DNA of 43,240 nt from an uncultured Eubacteriales bacterium. GTDB lineage: Bacteria; Bacillota; Clostridia; Oscillospirales; Oscillospiraceae. Made by a program: the position numbers and the translations under genes. Positions 23,894 to 32,174 of this stretch are shown here, one piece after another. Where the stretch lies: positions 1 to 43,240 of the forward strand of contig CAKTSK010000017.1 of assembly GCA_934597725.1 (NCBI GenBank). The letters run 5' to 3'. The first letter of the stretch is position 1. Each line of letters opens with the position of its first letter. The notes beneath the pieces were generated by a model. That model saw nothing but the letters and a program-made list of their open reading frames with translations. It did no database searches and was not told where the DNA came from.

Positions 23894-26009
23894 CCCCAAG
23901 CGCCAGGGCGGTCTGGACTGGTTCAAGATCCTTGCCGCCCTGCTGGTGGTGGCCATCCATACCTCCCCGCTGACCACTTACTCTGCCGCCGGGGACTTCT
24001 TCCTCACCCGGGTCCTGGGCCGGGTGGCGGTCCCCTTCTTCTTTCTGGTCACCGGGCAGTTCATCCTGGGTCCTGTCCTGGCTGGGCGCCGCTCCCCCGC
24101 CCTGCTGTGGCGGCAGGGGAAGAAGATCCTGCTGCTGTATGGCGCGGCCATCCTGCTCTATCTGCCTCTGGGCCTCTACGCCGGCCACCATCAGGACCTG
24201 ACCCTCGGGGATGCCCTGCGGCTGCTGGTCTTTGACGGGACCTTTTACCATCTGTGGTATTTCCCCGCCTGCCTCATGGGGCTGGCCGTGGTCTTTCTGC
24301 TCTCCCGCGTCTGCCGGGGCAAGGGGCTGCTGGCCGCTGTGGCGCTGCTCTATCTGGTGGGTCTGGGGGGCGACAGCTATTATGGGCTCACCGCCGCGCT
24401 GCCGCCCCTGGCCTCTGCCTATGACCTGGGCTTCCAGCTGTATACTTACACCCGCAACGGCCTGTGGATGGCCCCGCTCTTCCTGTTCCTGGGCGCGCGC
24501 CTGGGACAGCCGCCGGCACGGTCTGCCCCGGCCCGCTGGGCGCTGGGGCTGATCCTCTCCTTTGGCGGCATGACCGCCGAAGCCTTTCTCCTGCGGCACT
24601 TTGCCCTCCAGCGCCACGACAGCATGTATCTGCTGCTGCCGGTGGTCATGGTCTTTCTGTACCGGCTGCTGCAAACCTGGTCCGTTCGAGCCCCGGCCGG
24701 TCTGCCCACCCTGTCCACCTGGGTGTATGTGCTCCACCCGGCCATGCTGGTGGTGGTCCGGGGGGCCGCCGGGGTCCTGGGTCTGACCGGGCTGCTGGTC
24801 ACCAACAGCCTGGGGCACTATCTGGCCGTCTGCCTGCTCTCCTTCCTGGTCTCCGGGGGGATCGCCTGGCTCAGCCTCCGGCGGCAGCCGCCCCGCCCCC
24901 GCCGGGACCGGGCCTGGATCACCCTGGACCGGCAGGCCCTGTGCCACAACGCCAAAACCCTGCAAGCCCTCCTGCCTGCCGGCTGTCAGCTCATGCCCGT
25001 GCTCAAGGCCAACGCCTACGGCCACGGCGCGCTGCCGGTGGCCCGGGTCCTGGCCCGCCAGGGGATCTCCTCCTTCTGCGTGGCCACCCTGGAAGAGGGC
25101 ATCCAGCTGCGCCGGGGCGGGGTCCGGGGCGACCTGCTGATCCTGGGCTACACCCACCCGGACCAGTTCCCCCTGCTGCGCCGCTACCGGCTGACCCAGA
25201 CCGTGGTGGACCTCCCCTATGCCCGGCAGCTCAGCGCCTTTGGCAAGACCCTGCCGGTCCACCTGGCGGTGGACACCGGGATGCACCGCCTGGGCATCCC
25301 GGCGGCCGACCTGGACGAGATCCTGACGGTCTTTTCCCTGCCGCACCTGCGGCTGACCGGGCTGTACACCCATCTGTGTACCGCCGACGGGGCCGACCCG
25401 GCTTCCCAGGGCTATGTCCATCGCCAGCAGGAGGCCTTCCGGCAGCTGCTGGAAGAACTGAAAAACCGGGGCCTCACCCTGCCCAAGGTCCACTTGCTGG
25501 CCAGCCACGGCCTGCTCAACTACCCCGCCTATGGCGGCGACTGGGCCAGGGTGGGCATCGCCCTGTACGGCCTGCTGAGTTCCCCCAAGGACCGGAACAC
25601 CGCCGCCCCCGCCCTGCGCCCGGTCCTCTCCCTCTCGGCCCGGGTGGCCACGGTGCGCGCCCTGGCCCCCGGCGCAGCAGCCGGATATGGACGGGCCTTC
25701 ACCGCCCAGCGGCCCACCCGGCTGGCGGTGCTCACCATCGGCTACGGCGACGGCCTGCCCCGGAATCTCACCGGCGGGCAGGTCCTCCTCCACGGACACC
25801 GCGCGCCCATCGTGGGGCGCATCTGCATGGACCAGACCCTGGTGGATGTCACCGACCTGCCTCCCGTCCAGGCGGGGGACGTGGCCGTGCTGATCGGCTC
25901 CGACGGGACGGAGACCCTCTCCGCCGTCGATCTGGCCTGCCAGTGCGGCACCATCACCAACGAGATCCTCAGCCGCCTGGGTCCCCGGCTGGAACGCTTT
26001 CTTTCCTGA
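23886..26009 (+). CDS. vanT: Membrane-bound serine racemase VanT
   Basis: Supplies D-serine for VanG. The 707-aa protein is a fusion: residues 1-335 carry about ten membrane segments of the acyltransferase-3 type (from WFKILAALLVVAIHTSPL to YLAVCLLSFLVSGG), which in VanT proteins is thought to help serine uptake. Residues 340-707 form an alanine-racemase-fold domain with the PLP Lys near 374 (MPVLKANAYGHGA), a catalytic-type Tyr in AAGYGRAFTAQ and IGYGDGLPRN. Architecture and length match VanT-G (about 710 aa). Alanine racemase activity as a second role cannot be excluded. Confidence 0.92.
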   Translation: MPDPKRQGGLDWFKILAALLVVAIHTSPLTTYSAAGDFFLTRVLGRVAVPFFFLVTGQFILGPVLAGRRSPALLWRQGKKILLLYGAAILLYLPLGLYAGHHQDLTLGDALRLLVFDGTFYHLWYFPACLMGLAVVFLLSRVCRGKGLLAAVALLYLVGLGGDSYYGLTAALPPLASAYDLGFQLYTYTRNGLWMAPLFLFLGARLGQPPARSAPARWALGLILSFGGMTAEAFLLRHFALQRHDSMYLLLPVVMVFLYRLLQTWSVRAPAGLPTLSTWVYVLHPAMLVVVRGAAGVLGLTGLLVTNSLGHYLAVCLLSFLVSGGIAWLSLRRQPPRPRRDRAWITLDRQALCHNAKTLQALLPAGCQLMPVLKANAYGHGALPVARVLARQGISSFCVATLEEGIQLRRGGVRGDLLILGYTHPDQFPLLRRYRLTQTVVDLPYARQLSAFGKTLPVHLAVDTGMHRLGIPAADLDEILTVFSLPHLRLTGLYTHLCTADGADPASQGYVHRQQEAFRQLLEELKNRGLTLPKVHLLASHGLLNYPAYGGDWARVGIALYGLLSSPKDRNTAAPALRPVLSLSARVATVRALAPGAAAGYGRAFTAQRPTRLAVLTIGYGDGLPRNLTGGQVLLHGHRAPIVGRICMDQTLVDVTDLPPVQAGDVAVLIGSDGTETLSAVDLACQCGTITNEILSRLGPRLERFLS

Positions 26010-26037
26010 TCCCTTTCTCTCTCTTTTTCCTGAAAAT

Positions 26038-26083
26038 GCCCGGCGGCGGACAGAAAACATGCTGTCCGCCGCCGGGCGTTTTT
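26038..26083. terminator. Bidirectional terminator after vanT
   Basis: A perfect 16-bp GC-rich stem (26038-26053 with 26062-26077) with loop AAAACATG. GTTTTTCC follows on the plus strand; TTTTC on the minus side serves the convergent phosphodiesterase gene. Confidence 0.9.
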
Positions 26084-26100
26084 CCAAACAGGAACGGTCG

Positions 26101-26646
26101 TTATAACTCCAATGTATGGAACGGGGTCCCCTCCAGCGTCTTCCACACCGCCTGCCCCTCCTCCAGGATCAGGTAGCTGTGGGGGCTGTCCTGCTTGGGC
26201 AGGGAGAGGGAGCCGGGGTTGAGATACCAGTTGTCCTCCCCAAAGGCTTCCCAGGCCGGCACATGGGTGTGGCCGCACAGGAGCAGGTCGCCGGGATGCA
26301 GGGGCGGCAGGTGGTCCCGGTGGTAGACGTGGCCGTGGGTCAGGTAGGCCAGCCGGGTCCCCAGCAGCAGCACCCCATAGTCGGCCAGGATGGGCACGTT
26401 CAGCACCATCTGGTCCACCTCGCTGTCACAGTTGCCCCGCACACACAGCAGCCGGCCGGCCAGCGGGTTGAGCAGGGCGATGACCTGCTTGGGATCATAG
26501 TCCCGGGGCAGGTCGTTCCGGGGGCCGTGGTAGAGCAGGTCGCCCAGCAGCACCAGCCGGTCGGCCCCCTCCCGCTGAAAGGCCCGGCACATGGCGTTTC
26601 CATAATAGGCGGAGCCGTGCAGGTCCGCTGCGATCATCAGTTTCAT
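26101..26646 (-). CDS. yfcE: YfcE-type phosphodiesterase
   Basis: A 181-aa calcineurin-like metallophosphoesterase. Metal-binding motifs in order: AADLHGS, LLGDLLYHGPRN, VRGNCDSEVD, LTHGHVYH and LCGHTHVP, ending LNPGSLSLPK. This matches the YfcE/MJ0936 group, which shows manganese-dependent phosphodiesterase activity; the natural substrate is unknown. The ATG at 26646 follows GGAAGGA. It reads toward the vanT terminator and is separated from brnQ by that gene's terminator. Confidence 0.88.
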   Translation of the reverse strand: MKLMIAADLHGSAYYGNAMCRAFQREGADRLVLLGDLLYHGPRNDLPRDYDPKQVIALLNPLAGRLLCVRGNCDSEVDQMVLNVPILADYGVLLLGTRLAYLTHGHVYHRDHLPPLHPGDLLLCGHTHVPAWEAFGEDNWYLNPGSLSLPKQDSPHSYLILEEGQAVWKTLEGTPFHTLEL

Positions 26647-26707
26647 GGTCCTTCCTTCTTTCTCCGGGCTGTGCCCGGTCTGACGATGGGATGGTTTCCC
26701 AGGGCGG

Positions 26708-26746
26708 CAGAAAAACACCTTCCGGAACAGAAGCTCCGGAAGGTGT
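26708..26746 (-). terminator. brnQ terminator
   Basis: A 12-bp stem (26715-26726 with 26735-26746) lies just beyond the brnQ stop at 26757 and is followed on the minus strand by TTTTTCTG. Confidence 0.85.
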
Positions 26747-26756
26747 GGCGGAAAAC

Positions 26757-28055
26757 TCAGGCTTCCTCCGCAGGAAGCGCGTTCTTCTCCTTCTTGTTGG
26801 GGACAAAGGCCCCCACCACGGCGCACACCGCCGCCGGCAGGACCCAGCCGAAGCCCAGGCTGTCCAGCGGCAGGACGGTCAGGAAGGTCACGTCCAGGCC
26901 GACCAGCGGGCCCAGCACCTTCAGCAGGCTCACGGCCAGCGCGCCCAGCGCACCCAGGCGGTGGACCCAGTTGTTCTTCAGCCGCTTCCCGAACAGGCCC
27001 AGCACGATCAGCACCAGCGTGGGCGGATAGAGAACGTTCAGAATGGGGGCGGAGATGGAAATGATCTCGTTGATGCCAAAGTTGGAGATGACGGCGCTGA
27101 ACAGGCAGAACACGCACACCAGCGCCTTGTAGGGCAGCCGCCGGCCGGACACGCCGCTGAAATAGTCGGCGCAGGCGCTCACCAGCCCCACCGCCGTGGT
27201 CAGGCAGGCCAGCGCCACCACGATGGCAAACAGCACGATGCCGCCCTGGCCCAGCAGGCTGCGCACGATGGTGGTCACCAGATGGGTCCGGTCCACCGAC
27301 AGGTCAAAATAGGTCCCCATGGTGGCCCCCAGATAGGTCAGGCCCAGATAGACCACCAGCAGGCCCACGCCGGCCACCACGCTGGCGCCGGCCACCACCC
27401 GGGCCTGGTCCTTCCACTTCTGGTGGCCCTTTTCCCAGGCGCTTTTCAGGATGATGTAGCCAAAGATCAGGGTGGCCAGCACGTCCATGGTCTGGTAGCC
27501 GGCCTCGACGCCCGTGGCGCCCACGTTTTCCACCATGGGCTGGGCGGCGGCAGGCCCCAGGGGAGAGGCCACACCTACCACAATAAGCACCAGCAGGCCC
27601 ACCAGCAGCACCGGGGTAAGGATCTTGCCCACAATGTCCACCACGGCGTTCTCCCGCAGGCACAGCACCAGCACCAGCAGGAAGAAGATCACCGAAAAGA
27701 CCACCGGGCTGATCTGCGGCGCCAGCGGCAGGATGGAGGTCTCATAGGTGGTGGCTGCCGTGCGGGGAATGGCCAGCAGCGGCCCGATGCACAGCACCAC
27801 CATGCACATGAGCAGCACCGACGGCACCTTGCCGATCCGGGCGGTGATGCCCGTGGGGCTGCCCTGGCGCAGGATGGCGAACATGGACAGCAGCGCCAGG
27901 CCCACGTCGGCGATATAGTACCCCAAAAAGCCCAGGGGCCACTGCTCGCCGGACCCCAGGCCCAGATAGGGCGGGAAGATCACGTTCCCCGCCCCAAAGA
28001 ACATCGAAAACAGGGCAAAGCCGATGACCAGGCTGTCCCTTGCATTTTTCTTCAT
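26757..28055 (-). CDS. brnQ: Branched-chain amino acid cation symporter
   Basis: Imports leucine, isoleucine and valine with Na+ or H+. The 432-aa protein is strongly hydrophobic with about 12 membrane segments and the LIVCS family N-terminus SLVIGFALFSMFFGAGNVIFPP. The ATG at 28055 follows AGAGGATACC. It lies 55 bases after argS on the same strand, without a clear promoter or terminator between them, so some read-through from argS is possible. Confidence 0.9.
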   Translation of the reverse strand: MKKNARDSLVIGFALFSMFFGAGNVIFPPYLGLGSGEQWPLGFLGYYIADVGLALLSMFAILRQGSPTGITARIGKVPSVLLMCMVVLCIGPLLAIPRTAATTYETSILPLAPQISPVVFSVIFFLLVLVLCLRENAVVDIVGKILTPVLLVGLLVLIVVGVASPLGPAAAQPMVENVGATGVEAGYQTMDVLATLIFGYIILKSAWEKGHQKWKDQARVVAGASVVAGVGLLVVYLGLTYLGATMGTYFDLSVDRTHLVTTIVRSLLGQGGIVLFAIVVALACLTTAVGLVSACADYFSGVSGRRLPYKALVCVFCLFSAVISNFGINEIISISAPILNVLYPPTLVLIVLGLFGKRLKNNWVHRLGALGALAVSLLKVLGPLVGLDVTFLTVLPLDSLGFGWVLPAAVCAVVGAFVPNKKEKNALPAEEA

Positions 28056-28110
28056 GGTATCCTCTCTTTCTCTCCCGCCTGACGGCGGCAGCGGCTGAGG
28101 AGAAGATCCC

Positions 28111-29859
28111 TTACATCTTCTCCGGCGCGGTGACGCCCAGCAGCCCCAGGCCGTTGGCCAGGACCGCCCGCACACTGTCGGCCAGCTTCAGCCGGGCCGC
28201 CAGCAGCGCCGGCTCCTCTCCCTTGATCCGGCAGGCGCTGTAGAACCGGTGGAACAGGCCGGCCAGCTCCACCAGATAGCGGTTGATGCGGGAGGGGTCA
28301 AAGTCCCGGGCGGCGGCATGGATCTCCTCCGGGAACCGGGCCAGGGCCCGCACCAGGGCCAGCTCCTCGGGGCTGGCCAGCAGGTCTGCCTGGATCTGGG
28401 CGGCGGGCAGCACCGGCTGGCCCTCGCCGGCCAGACGGGCCACCAGGGTACAGATGCGGGCGTGGGCATACTGGACATAGTAGACGGGATTCTCGCTGTC
28501 CTCCCGCACGGCCAGGCCCAGGTCAAAGTCCACGGGGCTGGTGGCCGACCGGGAATTGAAGAAGTACCGGGCCGCATCCACGCTCACCTCGTCCAGCAGG
28601 TCGTGCAGGGCGATGGCCTTGCCCGAGCGCTTGGACATCCGCACCGGCTGGCCGTCCTGGAGCAGATTCACCAGCTGCATGAGCACCACCACCAGCCGGT
28701 GCGAGCCGTCCAGCCCCAGCCCGTCCAGGGCCGCCTGCAGGCGGGCCACATGGCCGTGGTGGTCGGCGCCCCACACGTCGATGGTCAGGTCGAAGCCCCG
28801 GACCGCCAGCTTGTTTCTGTGGTAGGCGATGTCGGCGGCAAAATAGGTGTAAAACCCGTTGGCCCGGCGCAGCACGTCGTCCTTCAGGTCCAGCTTGTCC
28901 ACCTGCTTTTCGCTCTTGCCCTCGGCCAGGTATTTCTGCCGCAGCAGCTGGGCGGTTTGCAGCCACAGCGCCCCGTCCTTTTCATAGGTCCACCCCTTCT
29001 CGGTGAGCAGGGCCACCGTCTCGGCCACATAGCCGGACTCGTGGAGAGAGGACTCATAGAACCACTGGTCATACTCAATGCCGTACCGGCGCAGGTCCTC
29101 CTGCATCCGGGGGATGTTGTGTTTCAGGCCAAAGGCCGCCAGGGCCTCCAGCCGCTCGGCCTCGGGGGTGTCCCGGTAGCCGTCGCCGTGGGCCTCATAG
29201 AACCCCTTGGCCAGCTCCTTGATGTCCTCGCCGTGGTAGCCGTCCTCCGGGAAGGGCACCGCGTCCTCCCCCAGCAGCAGCTGCAGGTAGCGGGCCTGGA
29301 TGGACACGGCGAACTTGTTGATCTGGTTGCCGGCGTCGTTGACGTAGAACTCCTTCCAGGTGTCCCAGCCGTCCCGGCGCAGGATGTTGGCCAGGGTGTC
29401 GCCCAGCACGCCGCCCCGGGCGTTGCCCATGTGCATGGGGCCGGTGGGGTTGGCGGAGACGAACTCCACCATGACGGTTTTGCCCTGGCCCTCCTGGCTC
29501 TGGCCGTACTGCGCGCCCTCTGTCTCAATGTCCGCCAGCACGTCTCCGTACCACTTGGGGCCCAGACGGAAGTTCAGGAATCCCGGCCCGGCGATCTCCA
29601 CCGAGGCGAAGATGGTCCCCGTCAGGTCCATGTGGTCGGCCACGGCCTGGGCAATGGCCCGGGGGGCCATCTTCATGGCCTTGGCCCCGGCCATGGCGAA
29701 GGAGGAGGCGTAGTCGCCGTTCTGCGGGTCCTTGGGGATCTCCACCGATCCCTTCACCGTCACCCCCGCCGGGAGGACCCCGGCGGCGGCCGCCGCCTGA
29801 TAGGCCCGGTCCGTGAGCTGGCTGACCTGGTCCTTTGCATACTGAATCAAATTTGCCAT
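28111..29859 (-). CDS. argS: Arginyl-tRNA synthetase
   Basis: Class I aminoacyl-tRNA synthetase that charges tRNA-Arg. The 582-aa product has the HIGH-like ANPTGPMHMGNARGG and the KMSKS-like VRMSKRSGKAI. The C-terminal DALR anticodon-binding domain ends in SVRAVLANGLGLLGV. The ATG at 29859 (MANLIQYAKD) follows AAAAGGGGA; the longer frame upstream overlaps the DUF1934 gene and is not supported. The DUF1934-argS pairing is a conserved Firmicute neighbourhood. Confidence 0.95.
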   Translation of the reverse strand: MANLIQYAKDQVSQLTDRAYQAAAAAGVLPAGVTVKGSVEIPKDPQNGDYASSFAMAGAKAMKMAPRAIAQAVADHMDLTGTIFASVEIAGPGFLNFRLGPKWYGDVLADIETEGAQYGQSQEGQGKTVMVEFVSANPTGPMHMGNARGGVLGDTLANILRRDGWDTWKEFYVNDAGNQINKFAVSIQARYLQLLLGEDAVPFPEDGYHGEDIKELAKGFYEAHGDGYRDTPEAERLEALAAFGLKHNIPRMQEDLRRYGIEYDQWFYESSLHESGYVAETVALLTEKGWTYEKDGALWLQTAQLLRQKYLAEGKSEKQVDKLDLKDDVLRRANGFYTYFAADIAYHRNKLAVRGFDLTIDVWGADHHGHVARLQAALDGLGLDGSHRLVVVLMQLVNLLQDGQPVRMSKRSGKAIALHDLLDEVSVDAARYFFNSRSATSPVDFDLGLAVREDSENPVYYVQYAHARICTLVARLAGEGQPVLPAAQIQADLLASPEELALVRALARFPEEIHAAARDFDPSRINRYLVELAGLFHRFYSACRIKGEEPALLAARLKLADSVRAVLANGLGLLGVTAPEKM

Positions 29860-29896
29860 CGTTACTGTTATCCCCTTTTGTTCTCGTATTGTCGTC

Positions 29897-30346
29897 TCAC
29901 TGGCCTGCATGAGAGGGGGCCGGCTGGGGCTCGGTCACCTGGATCTCGAAGGAGTTCTCGCCCACCGGCTGGCTGTCCACCTCCAGCCGGTAGCGGATGG
30001 ACAGGCTGCCGCCTTCCGCGCCCAGGCTGGCCTTGGCCCGGTGGGTGTTCACCCCCAGCATCAGGCTGCCGTAGGGCGTTTCGTAAACAGACAGGTGCTT
30101 CTGTCCCTCCTGAAAGACCATCTCAGAGTTGAGGGTCCCCTCCCGCCGGAGGGTGATCCGGTCGCCGGCCACCCGGAAGGTGGTCAGGGTGCCTTCCAGG
30201 CCCGTCAGCTCGCTCTCGGGATATTGCAGGAAGATCTCCCCTTCCTCCTGGCGCAGGACCCCCTGGGTCACCAACTCCATCACGTCTTCCTCTCCGGGCT
30301 CGATGGACTGCACGCCCCGGATGGAAATGATCACTGGCTTTTCCAT
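29897..30346 (-). CDS. DUF1934 (YwiB-like) beta-barrel protein
   Basis: A 149-aa protein recognised as DUF1934/YwiB, a small cytoplasmic calycin-like barrel of unknown function found next to argS in Bacillus and relatives. Characteristic segments are PVIISIRGVQ, YPESELTGLEGTLTTF, ITLRREG and LSIRYRLEVD. The start follows GTAGGAGAAAAGC. It probably shares the promoter at 30392-30420 with argS. Confidence 0.82.
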   Translation of the reverse strand: MEKPVIISIRGVQSIEPGEEDVMELVTQGVLRQEEGEIFLQYPESELTGLEGTLTTFRVAGDRITLRREGTLNSEMVFQEGQKHLSVYETPYGSLMLGVNTHRAKASLGAEGGSLSIRYRLEVDSQPVGENSFEIQVTEPQPAPSHAGQ

Positions 30347-30391
30347 GCTTTTCTCCTACCCATGTTTTTGTTATCGGCTCAAATGTATTGT

Positions 30392-30420
30392 ATTATAGCC
30401 TATTCCACACAAAATGTAAA
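30392..30420 (-). promoter_or_regulatory. Promoter of DUF1934-argS
   Basis: On the minus strand, TTTACA (30415-30420), a 17-bp spacer and TATAAT (30392-30397), 46 bases before the ATG. Confidence 0.8.
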
Positions 30421-30551
30421 GTCTCCCCCTGCTTCGCCAGCAGGCGGCGGCGGGCAGACGGCGGTTTCTGCCCGCCCGCGTTCCGCCCCGGCGCACCAAG
30501 AAATCTCCGGCGGGGAAACCAGAATTCGTAGAGTTTTCCCCCCTTCCTCCT
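30421..30551. other. Intergenic stretch between divergent promoters
   Basis: No gene is seen. It holds a GC-rich hairpin, CGGGCAGA (30451-30458) with TCTGCCCG (30467-30474), and a smaller CCTGC/GCAGG hairpin before it (near 30428-30444). Both lie outside the predicted transcripts of the two flanking promoters, so their role, if any, is at DNA level or for unseen read-through. Confidence 0.4.
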
Positions 30552-30580
30552 TTGACAATCTGTCTGGGGCACACTATAAT
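30552..30580 (+). promoter_or_regulatory. Promoter of the 139-aa hypothetical gene
   Basis: TTGACA (30552-30557), 17 bp, TATAAT (30575-30580): both hexamers are perfect. The leader is about 75 bases and ends with GAGGAGG. Confidence 0.85.
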
Positions 30581-30662
30581 AGGGGCAGGATGGGGGACTT
30601 CCCCCTTCTGGTCTGACAAAGTAGGGACCCATTGTTTCATTTCTCAGCGAGGAGGTCATGGT

Positions 30663-31082
30663 ATGCAGCTGGAACTGAGCAAAAAGGAATTCCGACGTCT
30701 GTTGGATATGGCCTATATCGGCAACTGGATCCTCAACTCCACCCGGGGCGAGGACCGGTTTCAGGACTACGACAAGGTAGAAAGTCTGCTGTTTGAAAAG
30801 GCCCGGCAAGAGGGCATGGGCATCTTGGCCGAGACCTATCGGGGAGAGACCGTCCCCTCCCGCCCCTTCGTAGAGGGGGGCATTCACGAGGCTATTATGG
30901 AATATGAAAACAACGTCTTCTTTGATATCCTGGCTGAGGATCTGGCCCGCCGGGACATGAACGACGCCCCCATCGACGAGAGCAACTACGCCGAGCTGAC
31001 CCACCGGATCGAGGCCTATATCAACGAGTTTGAGGAAAACGGCACCGACAACATCCTGGTGGACATTGATACCTGTCCGTAA
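30663..31082 (+). CDS. Conserved hypothetical protein, acidic
   Basis: A 139-aa soluble protein without membrane segments or signal peptide, rich in acidic residues (MQLELSKKEFRRLLDMAYIGNWILN, EYENNVFFDILAEDLA). I recall similar YIGNW-containing hypotheticals in Firmicutes but no function. The start at 30663 follows GAGGAGG; a longer frame opens inside the promoter and is rejected. It is monocistronic, with a perfect promoter and its own terminator, suggesting steady strong expression. Confidence 0.8.
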   Translation: MQLELSKKEFRRLLDMAYIGNWILNSTRGEDRFQDYDKVESLLFEKARQEGMGILAETYRGETVPSRPFVEGGIHEAIMEYENNVFFDILAEDLARRDMNDAPIDESNYAELTHRIEAYINEFEENGTDNILVDIDTCP

Positions 31083-31098
31083 GTCCTGCCAGCAAACG

Positions 31099-31134
31099 AC
31101 GCCGAAGACCTGCACGGTCTTCGGCGTTTCTTTT
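31099..31134 (+). terminator. Terminator of the 139-aa gene
   Basis: A perfect 12-bp stem (31099-31110 with 31116-31127) is followed by TTCTTTT. Confidence 0.9.
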
Positions 31135-31184
31135 GGGCAAAAAACATCTGGTCTCCCCCCTTGTTCTGAATGAACAGCGCAGCA

Positions 31185-31213
31185 TTGACAGACACTAAAA
31201 AAAAGCATATGAT
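31185..31213 (+). promoter_or_regulatory. Promoter of the toxin-antitoxin pair
   Basis: TTGACA (31185-31190), 17 bp, TATGAT (31208-31213), about 47 bases before the antitoxin start. Confidence 0.75.
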
Positions 31214-31259
31214 AACGACAGGTGGGAAATCCCACTTCCATCGCAAGGAGGTGCCGACA

Positions 31260-31499
31260 ATGGAAGCAGTAAAAGACTATACCGTTCACCTTGACAGCAA
31301 GAAGCGTGTAACGCTCCGCGGCGCAGCATATCAGTATTACAATGTAAGGGAGTACCAGAACGGCTGCATCATTCTGGAACCCAGAGAGTTAAAGCTCCCG
31401 GAATCTATCTCCCCCAAAACCTTGCGCGACATGGACCAGGCCATTGCCAACTTTAAGAACGGTGATGTCTCGGAGGCCATCGACCTCTCCGACTTCTAA
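31260..31499 (+). CDS. Probable antitoxin
   Basis: A 79-aa protein. The N-terminal half (VHLDSKKRVTLRGAAYQYYNV, IILEPREL) looks like an AbrB/SpoVT-type swapped-hairpin or similar beta DNA-binding fold; the C-terminal half (LRDMDQAIANFKNGDVSEAIDLSDF) looks like a toxin-binding helix and tail. The assignment comes from size, layout and the downstream gene; family identity is uncertain. AAGGAGG precedes the ATG at 31260. Eleven bases separate it from the toxin frame. Confidence 0.65.
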   Translation: MEAVKDYTVHLDSKKRVTLRGAAYQYYNVREYQNGCIILEPRELKLPESISPKTLRDMDQAIANFKNGDVSEAIDLSDF

Positions 31500-31510
31500 C
31501 AACGTCAGAC

Positions 31511-31888
31511 ATGGGATTTATGATCAAGATGGGTGTTCCCCAAATGCTGGCGCAATGGACAGCGTTGCAGAGGGCGTACCGGAACGGAACCATTAAGAAA
31601 AAAGGCAAGGAACTCTACAAAAAGTGGGGCAATGCATTGAAAAAGCTGGCTGAGGATCCTTTTTATCCGGGGCTGCGGACCCACGAAATTCCTCCGCTGT
31701 CAAAGCGGTATGGGGTGAAAGTCTGGCAATCTTATCTGGAAAACAAGAACAGCAACGCCAGAAGGATGTATTGGGTATACGGTCCGAACCAGCGGGAAAT
31801 CACGATCATTGGTCTGGAACCGCACCCGGAAGATACTAAGAACAGCGCCTACGACAGAATCGCATTGTCCGACTTGCCGGAAAACTGA
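31511..31888 (+). CDS. Probable RelE/ParE-like toxin
   Basis: A 125-aa basic protein with a C-terminal strand pattern (RMYWVYGPNQREITIIGLEPHPED) that resembles RelE/YoeB-superfamily mRNA interferases, and a helical N-terminus. The start is uncertain: ATGs at 31511, 31520 and 31526 are in frame and none has a clear ribosome-binding site, which suggests coupling to the antitoxin and low yield. It is moderately GC-rich but less so than its neighbours, consistent with transfer. A strong terminator follows. Confidence 0.6.
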   Translation: MGFMIKMGVPQMLAQWTALQRAYRNGTIKKKGKELYKKWGNALKKLAEDPFYPGLRTHEIPPLSKRYGVKVWQSYLENKNSNARRMYWVYGPNQREITIIGLEPHPEDTKNSAYDRIALSDLPEN

Positions 31889-31903
31889 AGATACCGCAAG
31901 ACA

Positions 31904-31947
31904 AAGGCCCGCTGCAGAATGAAAAACTCTGCAACGGGCCTTGTTTC
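31904..31947. terminator. Terminator after the toxin gene
   Basis: AAGGCCCG-c-TGCAGA (31904-31918) pairs with TCTGCA-a-CGGGCCTT (31928-31942), one internal mismatch, followed by GTTTC. The minus-side TTTGTCTTG may serve the convergent rqcH-linked transcript. Confidence 0.75.
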
Positions 31948-32155
31948 AGTGCCGGCGCATCCAGGCATGGACGGGATTCTCCTCCCGCCCCGGCTGGTAA
32001 TAGGGATACCCCTTCTCTTTGGTGCAGGCCCCGTCCGGGATCTCCGCCCGGTGAGGCGGCCGCTCCAGGCAGCAGCCGGTCCCGCCGGACCGCCCGCAGG
32101 TGAGGTAGCGGGCGCACTGGAACCGATAACAGATCAAGGTCGGCTCGTTCTCCAC
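31946..32155 (-). CDS. Small cysteine-rich protein
   Basis: A 69-aa protein with seven cysteines spaced CYRFQC, TC, GCC and C (residues about 9-44), which suggests a small metal-binding or disulfide-stabilised domain. No homologue is recognised. The start is GTG at 32155, supported by GGAGGGACTGGCC just upstream. It lies 19 bases after the rqcH stop on the same strand and ends at the terminator, so it is probably the last gene of that operon. Confidence 0.6.
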   Translation of the reverse strand: MENEPTLICYRFQCARYLTCGRSGGTGCCLERPPHRAEIPDGACTKEKGYPYYQPGREENPVHAWMRRH

Positions 32156-32174
32156 GGCCAGTCCCTCCTTCTTC

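Noticed and set aside
22095..26009. van operon on a transposon or integrative element
   Set aside because: No transposase, integrase, terminal repeats or composition break at its borders.
23610..26087. 825-aa minus-strand ORF opposite vanXY/vanT
   Set aside because: Gln/Gly-rich shadow frame with no domain; vanT is unmistakable on the other strand.
28249..30132. 627-aa plus-strand ORF opposite argS
   Set aside because: Antisense shadow of argS and DUF1934.
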